From: Corynebacterium sp.
GTDB lineage: Bacteria > Actinomycetota > Actinomycetes > Mycobacteriales > Mycobacteriaceae
Reading direction: 5' to 3'
DNA: 20,204 nt
Assembly (NCBI GenBank): GCA_030450335.1
Contig: JAKDIS010000040.1
Span: 1 to 20,204, forward strand
In this document: in pieces, positions 17,578 to 20,204 of the stretch
How the letters are laid out: every line of letters starts with the position of its first letter
Position numbering within the stretch: the stretch's first letter is position 1
Program-made: the position numbers and the translations under genes
Notes under the pieces: generated by a model
Databases searched by the model: none
What the model saw: the letters and a program-made list of their open reading frames with translations, nothing else
What the model was told of the DNA's origin: nothing

Positions 17578-18369
17578 TCAGGGCCGCATTCCGTGGGTCA
17601 CGGCCAACGCGGCCCCGACGATACCGGCCCGGTTGAGCAGGGTGGCGGGCACCACGTCCACGTCCACGGTGAGTTCAGGAACCCACTTGTGGTGCTTCTT
17701 GGAGATACCGCCGCCGACGATGATCCGCGACGGGTTGAGGATGCGCACGTACTCGTGGAGCACCCGGTCGACCCGGCGGGCCCACTCCTTGTAGCTGAGC
17801 TTCTCGTTGTCGCGCACCGCCGACGACGCCCACTTCTCGGCGTCCATGGCCGGGAAGTTCAGGTGGCCGAGCTCGGAGTTGGGGAACAGGGTGCCGTTGT
17901 AGATCAACGCCGAACCGATGCCGGTGCCGAAGGTCAGGAACAGGACGGTCCCGTCCTCACCATCCGCCGAGCTGCCGTAGGCGGTCTCGGCGATGCCGGC
18001 GGCGTCGGCGTCGTTGAGGACGCTGACCGCGCGCGGCGAGCCGTCGACCGTCAGCCGGCCGCCGAAGAGCTCCTGGCAGTCCGTGCCGATCCACGCGGGG
18101 TCGATGTTCGCGGCCGTCCGGGCGACCTGGCCGCGCACCACGGCGGGCACGGTCACGCCGACGGGCCCCGTCCAGCCGGCCTCGTCGAGCAGGTCGGCGA
18201 CCGTGTCCGCCACGGCCTCCGGGGTGGCGGGCCGGGGAGTGTCGATGCGGATGCGGTCGCCGATGAACTCTCCGGTGCCCAGGTCCACCAGTGCGCCCTT
18301 GATGCCACTGCCCCCGATGTCGACCCCGAATGCGGTCGACTCCTGCCCATTGCTGGCTGTGTCTGTCAT
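17578..18369 (-). CDS. ppgK: Polyphosphate glucokinase
   Basis: PpgK phosphorylates glucose to glucose 6-phosphate in the cytoplasm, using inorganic polyphosphate and, less well, ATP. The 263-residue length is close to that of the M. tuberculosis enzyme. The ROK-type phosphate-binding motif FGVDIGGSGIKGA is at 14-26, the segment with the likely catalytic aspartate, LNDADAAG, at 118-125, FGTGIGSAL at 147-155, and GGGISKKHHKW at 219-229. The ATG at 18369 was chosen because a TAGCAT -10 box lies eight bases before it and no ribosome site is present; the frame stays open upstream only as an antisense shadow of suhB. It is co-directional with sigA and diverges from suhB, as for Rv2702/Rv2701c. Confidence 0.93.
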   Translation of the reverse strand: MTDTASNGQESTAFGVDIGGSGIKGALVDLGTGEFIGDRIRIDTPRPATPEAVADTVADLLDEAGWTGPVGVTVPAVVRGQVARTAANIDPAWIGTDCQELFGGRLTVDGSPRAVSVLNDADAAGIAETAYGSSADGEDGTVLFLTFGTGIGSALIYNGTLFPNSELGHLNFPAMDAEKWASSAVRDNEKLSYKEWARRVDRVLHEYVRILNPSRIIVGGGISKKHHKWVPELTVDVDVVPATLLNRAGIVGAALAVTHGMRP

Positions 18370-18377
18370 GGGTACCC

Positions 18378-18383
18378 ATGCTA
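18378..18383 (-). promoter_or_regulatory. Possible -10 box of ppgK
   Basis: Read leftward, TAGCAT matches TANNNT and ends eight bases before the ppgK ATG, so the mRNA would have a leader of zero to one base. It lies in the 100-base divergent region shared with suhB. Confidence 0.45.
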
Positions 18384-18456
18384 CCGCAGCCGCGGACACC
18401 GGACAGTGCGCCGAACCGACGCCGTGGGTGCACCGCCAGCCCCGCGGGCCTGCTGG

Positions 18457-18462
18457 CAGGAT
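18457..18462 (+). promoter_or_regulatory. Possible -10 box of suhB
   Basis: CAGGAT ends seven bases before the ATG at 18470, the same spacing as the leaderless boxes elsewhere in the window, but its first base departs from TANNNT. No ribosome site is evident. Confidence 0.3.
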
Positions 18463-18469
18463 GGGGCCC

Positions 18470-19399
18470 ATGGGTGAACAGATCAGACTGGACCGGACCA
18501 CCACGGACGTCCCCCCGCCCTCGGCGGGCCGCGCACTTGCAGGACGCACGCCGGACGAGCTGCGTCGGGTCGCGGTGACGGTGGCGTCCGAGGCGGCGCT
18601 GCACGTGGCCGAGGCGCGGACACGCAGTGCCGGGGGCGACGGGCGCATCCGGGTCGAGGCGACGAAGTCCTCCGAGGTCGACCCGGTGACGGCCATCGAC
18701 CGGTCGAGTGAACGGCTGATCCGCCGGCGCCTCGGCGAGCTCGCACCGTACGACGCCGTGCTGGGGGAGGAGGACGGTGGCGTGCTGGCGCAGGACCGTG
18801 TGACGTGGGTCGTGGACCCTGTCGACGGCACGGTCAACCTCGTCTACGGCATCCCCGCCAGTGCGGTCAGCATGGCGGCGTGTGTCGACGGGGTCCCGGT
18901 CGCCGGCGCCGTCGCCGACATCGCCCGTAAGCGGGTGTACTCGGCGTGCACCGGCGGCGACCTGGTCATCGACGAGGCGGACACGGCAGGCACGGCAGAC
19001 CGCGAGCGGTCGGCGTTACCGGAACTGTCGTCGCTGTCGTCGGCGCTGGTCGGCACGGGGTTCTCCTACCTCGCCTCGCGCCGTCGCGCCCAGGCCGGGT
19101 TGCTCGGCGACCTGCTGCCGGAGATCCGGGACATCCGGCGCATCGGTTCGGCCGCCCTGGACCTGTGTGCGGTGGCGGACGGTGCGTTGGACGCCTACTA
19201 CGAGCACGGTCTGGGGCCCTGGGACCATGCCGCCGGGAGCCTCATCGCCGCGCGTGCGGGGGCGGTGGTGCACATGCCCCCGCTGGAGCGGGGGTACGAC
19301 GAGGGGGTGGGTGTTCTTGCCGCGGTCCCCGGAATCGTCGACGACCTCGCTGAACGCGTCCTGGCGACCATCTTCCCGGCGCCCGTGGACGTTCCCTGA
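18470..19399 (+). CDS. suhB: Inositol-1-monophosphatase family protein
   Basis: It hydrolyses inositol monophosphate or related sugar phosphates with Mg2+; in this group of bacteria myo-inositol is needed for phosphatidylinositol and mycothiol. The 309-residue protein shows the metal ligands of the family: Glu100 in LGEEDGG, Asp116 and Asp119 in WVVDPVDGT, and Asp252 in GPWDHAAG. The ATG at 18470 is preferred from the -10-like box; an in-frame ATG three codons earlier (18461) is equally readable. The position next to ppgK and sigA matches M. tuberculosis suhB (Rv2701c). A terminator follows two bases after the stop codon. Confidence 0.9.
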   Translation: MGEQIRLDRTTTDVPPPSAGRALAGRTPDELRRVAVTVASEAALHVAEARTRSAGGDGRIRVEATKSSEVDPVTAIDRSSERLIRRRLGELAPYDAVLGEEDGGVLAQDRVTWVVDPVDGTVNLVYGIPASAVSMAACVDGVPVAGAVADIARKRVYSACTGGDLVIDEADTAGTADRERSALPELSSLSSALVGTGFSYLASRRRAQAGLLGDLLPEIRDIRRIGSAALDLCAVADGALDAYYEHGLGPWDHAAGSLIAARAGAVVHMPPLERGYDEGVGVLAAVPGIVDDLAERVLATIFPAPVDVP

Positions 19400-19400
19400 C

Positions 19401-19431
19401 GGGGGCACGGACGGCCGTACGGCCCCCTTTT
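19401..19431 (+). terminator. Intrinsic terminator of suhB
   Basis: GGGGGC (19401-19406) pairs with GCCCCC (19422-19427) and is followed at once by TTTT, with ACGG/CCGT able to pair inside the loop. The hairpin begins one base after the suhB stop codon. A competing hairpin could form between CCCCC at 19423-19427 and GGGGG at 19434-19438. Confidence 0.7.
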
Positions 19432-19488
19432 CCGGGGGCACGGTAGGCGTTCTCGGGTGGTGCTCCACCGGTCGTGCCGATAGGCAAC

Positions 19489-19517
19489 GTGACAATGGTT
19501 CCCCGCTGCTTTACTAT
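19489..19517 (+). promoter_or_regulatory. SigA-type promoter upstream of the DUF4193 gene
   Basis: GTGACA (19489-19494), a 17-base spacer and TACTAT (19512-19517) make a good vegetative promoter on the + strand. Its start would be near 19524, about 220 bases before the DUF4193 ATG. Confidence 0.55.
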
Positions 19518-19531
19518 GCGCGTCAAACGTC

Positions 19532-19558
19532 GGGAATATCCGTCGCCGACACGTCGTT
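19532..19558 (+). promoter_or_regulatory. SigH/SigR-type promoter upstream of the DUF4193 gene
   Basis: GGGAAT (19532-19537), exactly 18 bases, then GTT (19556-19558, within CGTT) is a full match to the SigH/SigR consensus of thiol-oxidative and heat stress. It lies just downstream of the SigA-type promoter and points to the DUF4193 gene. The predicted start is near 19566. Confidence 0.65.
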
Positions 19559-19565
19559 GCCGGCA

Positions 19566-19744
19566 GGGTAAACCCCGGTCGTTGGGTGAGGCTGAGCCGG
19601 TGACTCGACGGGCACCGCAACCTCGCCGACACGTGAGACCACACCTGCACGACTGCACACCAGCAACAGCCAAGAAACAGCACAGCCTTATCCACCGCCG
19701 CAACCGGTGACGGTCGGATAACGGACGACCCTAGGAGCATCATC
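19566..19744 (+). other. Long untranslated leader of the DUF4193 gene
   Basis: If either promoter above is used, the mRNA carries about 180-220 untranslated bases. I see no coding frame with a ribosome site in it, no known riboswitch that I can recognise, and no strong terminator hairpin. AGGAG (19733-19737) lies seven bases before the ATG. TTATCCACC (19688-19696) is one base off a DnaA box. A small RNA or further promoters inside this stretch cannot be excluded. Confidence 0.4.
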
Positions 19745-20044
19745 ATGGCGACTGACTACGATTCCCCCCGCACCCGCTCGGAGGACGAGATCGAGACCGA
19801 CTCCCTCGAGGGGCTGAAGGCCGCGGAGAAGGCGGAGCCCGCCGTCGACGACAACGACGACGGCGACATCGTCGAGCCGATCGACGTGCCGATGGCGGAC
19901 CTGTCCGGCGAGGAGCTCAGCGGGTCGGTGGTGCCCCGTCAGGACGACGAGTTCACCTGTTCGGTCTGCTTCCTCGTGCAGCACCGCACCCGGATCGCCG
20001 AGGACGACGGCAAGGGCAACCTCGTCTGCATCGACTGCGAGTGA
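19745..20044 (+). CDS. DUF4193 small acidic zinc-binding protein
   Basis: The 99-residue protein matches DUF4193, represented in M. tuberculosis by Rv2699c in the same genomic position. The first 65 residues are acidic and low in complexity. The C-terminus has two Cys-x-x-Cys pairs, Cys72/Cys75 (TCSVC) and Cys95/Cys98 (VCIDC), which should bind one zinc ion as a treble-clef-like or ribbon knuckle. Its function is unknown. The ATG has AGGAG seven bases upstream. The gene stands alone, downstream of a SigA-type and a SigH-type promoter, and converges on the DUF3093 gene. A stress-related role is inferred from the promoter only. Confidence 0.88.
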   Translation: MATDYDSPRTRSEDEIETDSLEGLKAAEKAEPAVDDNDDGDIVEPIDVPMADLSGEELSGSVVPRQDDEFTCSVCFLVQHRTRIAEDDGKGNLVCIDCE

Positions 20045-20052
20045 CCGGGGAG

Positions 20053-20077
20053 TGACCGGGCGGGGGTCGCCCGGTCA
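20053..20077. terminator. Inverted repeat between the convergent DUF4193 and DUF3093 genes
   Basis: TGACCGGGCG (20053-20062) pairs perfectly with CGCCCGGTCA (20068-20077) around GGGGT. It starts eight bases past the DUF4193 stop, and its right arm contains the stop codon of the leftward DUF3093 gene. It can serve as a terminator for the DUF4193 gene; no T-tract follows. Confidence 0.55.
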
Positions 20078-20204
20078 GGCGCGGGGGGTGCCGAGGGCGT
20101 CGAGCAGCTGCTCGGGCTCGTTGGTGGAGACCAGCCAGTAGGGGGTGGGGTCGTCCGGGTCGTCGAGGACCAGCATCGCCATGGAGGGGATCCAGGGGCG
20201 GTGG
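20075..20204 (-). CDS. DUF3093 family membrane protein, C-terminal fragment
   Basis: Only the last 42 residues are inside the window; the gene continues past the right edge, so its start and the membrane helices typical of the family are not seen. The fragment reads MAMLVLDDPDDPTPYWLVST followed by a short helix ending ALGTPRA, with the PYWLVST motif that marks the DUF3093 C-terminus. M. tuberculosis has the homologous Rv2698 next to Rv2699c, which supports the assignment. The TGA stop lies in the right arm of the inverted repeat. Confidence 0.75.
   Translation of the reverse strand, partial: HRPWIPSMAMLVLDDPDDPTPYWLVSTNEPEQLLDALGTPRA

Noticed and set aside
19423..19438. CCCCC/GGGGG hairpin after suhB as an attenuator
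   Set aside because: It overlaps the better suhB terminator and lies upstream of the DUF4193 promoters, so it cannot attenuate that gene.

Overview
This window is a high-GC actinobacterial chromosomal segment, almost certainly from a Corynebacterium. The DtxR protein carries every metal ligand at the same residue number as the C. diphtheriae regulator. The order sigB-dtxR-galE and the block sigA-ppgK-suhB-DUF4193-DUF3093 match the conserved sigA/sigB neighbourhood known from Corynebacterium and, in part, from Mycobacterium (Rv2698 to Rv2714). The species cannot be named from sequence alone. It is core housekeeping DNA: I see no mobile element, CRISPR array, tRNA, rRNA or phage gene.

Left part (1-6000). 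An antioxidant module, ahpC-ahpD, is transcribed leftward and diverges from the peroxide sensor gene oxyR. oxyR converges on a leftward operon in which a PAC2-family protein with a very acidic tail is closely followed by a Ski2-like DUF3516 helicase. Middle part (6000-10640). A short divergent region with two DnaA-box-like sequences precedes a DUF4192 gene, which runs tail to tail into galE with a 44-base overlap. galE lies behind dtxR (iron regulator), and dtxR behind sigB (group 2 sigma factor), all leftward. sigB has a strong match to a SigH/SigR-type stress promoter.

Right-centre (10640-15760). A leftward operon of overlapping genes (DUF3099 membrane protein, methyltransferase, dtd) diverges from a rightward set (DUF3039 zinc-ribbon protein, SF2 helicase, small membrane protein). 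That set ends at a perfect bidirectional terminator. Right part (15781-20204). sigA, the principal sigma factor, is transcribed leftward and has a lysine/alanine-rich plus DDV-repeat N-terminus and a clear TATAAT promoter. Upstream of it lies ppgK (polyphosphate glucokinase), diverging from suhB (inositol monophosphatase). After a terminator and a 345-base non-coding stretch comes a DUF4193 zinc protein, converging on the truncated end of a DUF3093 gene.

Taken together, the window holds the general transcription and stress circuitry of the cell (SigA, SigB, DtxR, OxyR, AhpCD). The most interesting signals are regulatory: two excellent SigH-like promoters (sigB and the DUF4193 gene), a set of probably leaderless genes with a TANNNT box about 7 bases before the start codon, DnaA-box-like sites, and unstudied but tightly coupled gene pairs (PAC2/DUF3516 helicase; DUF3039/helicase). 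I found no convincing wholly new system.
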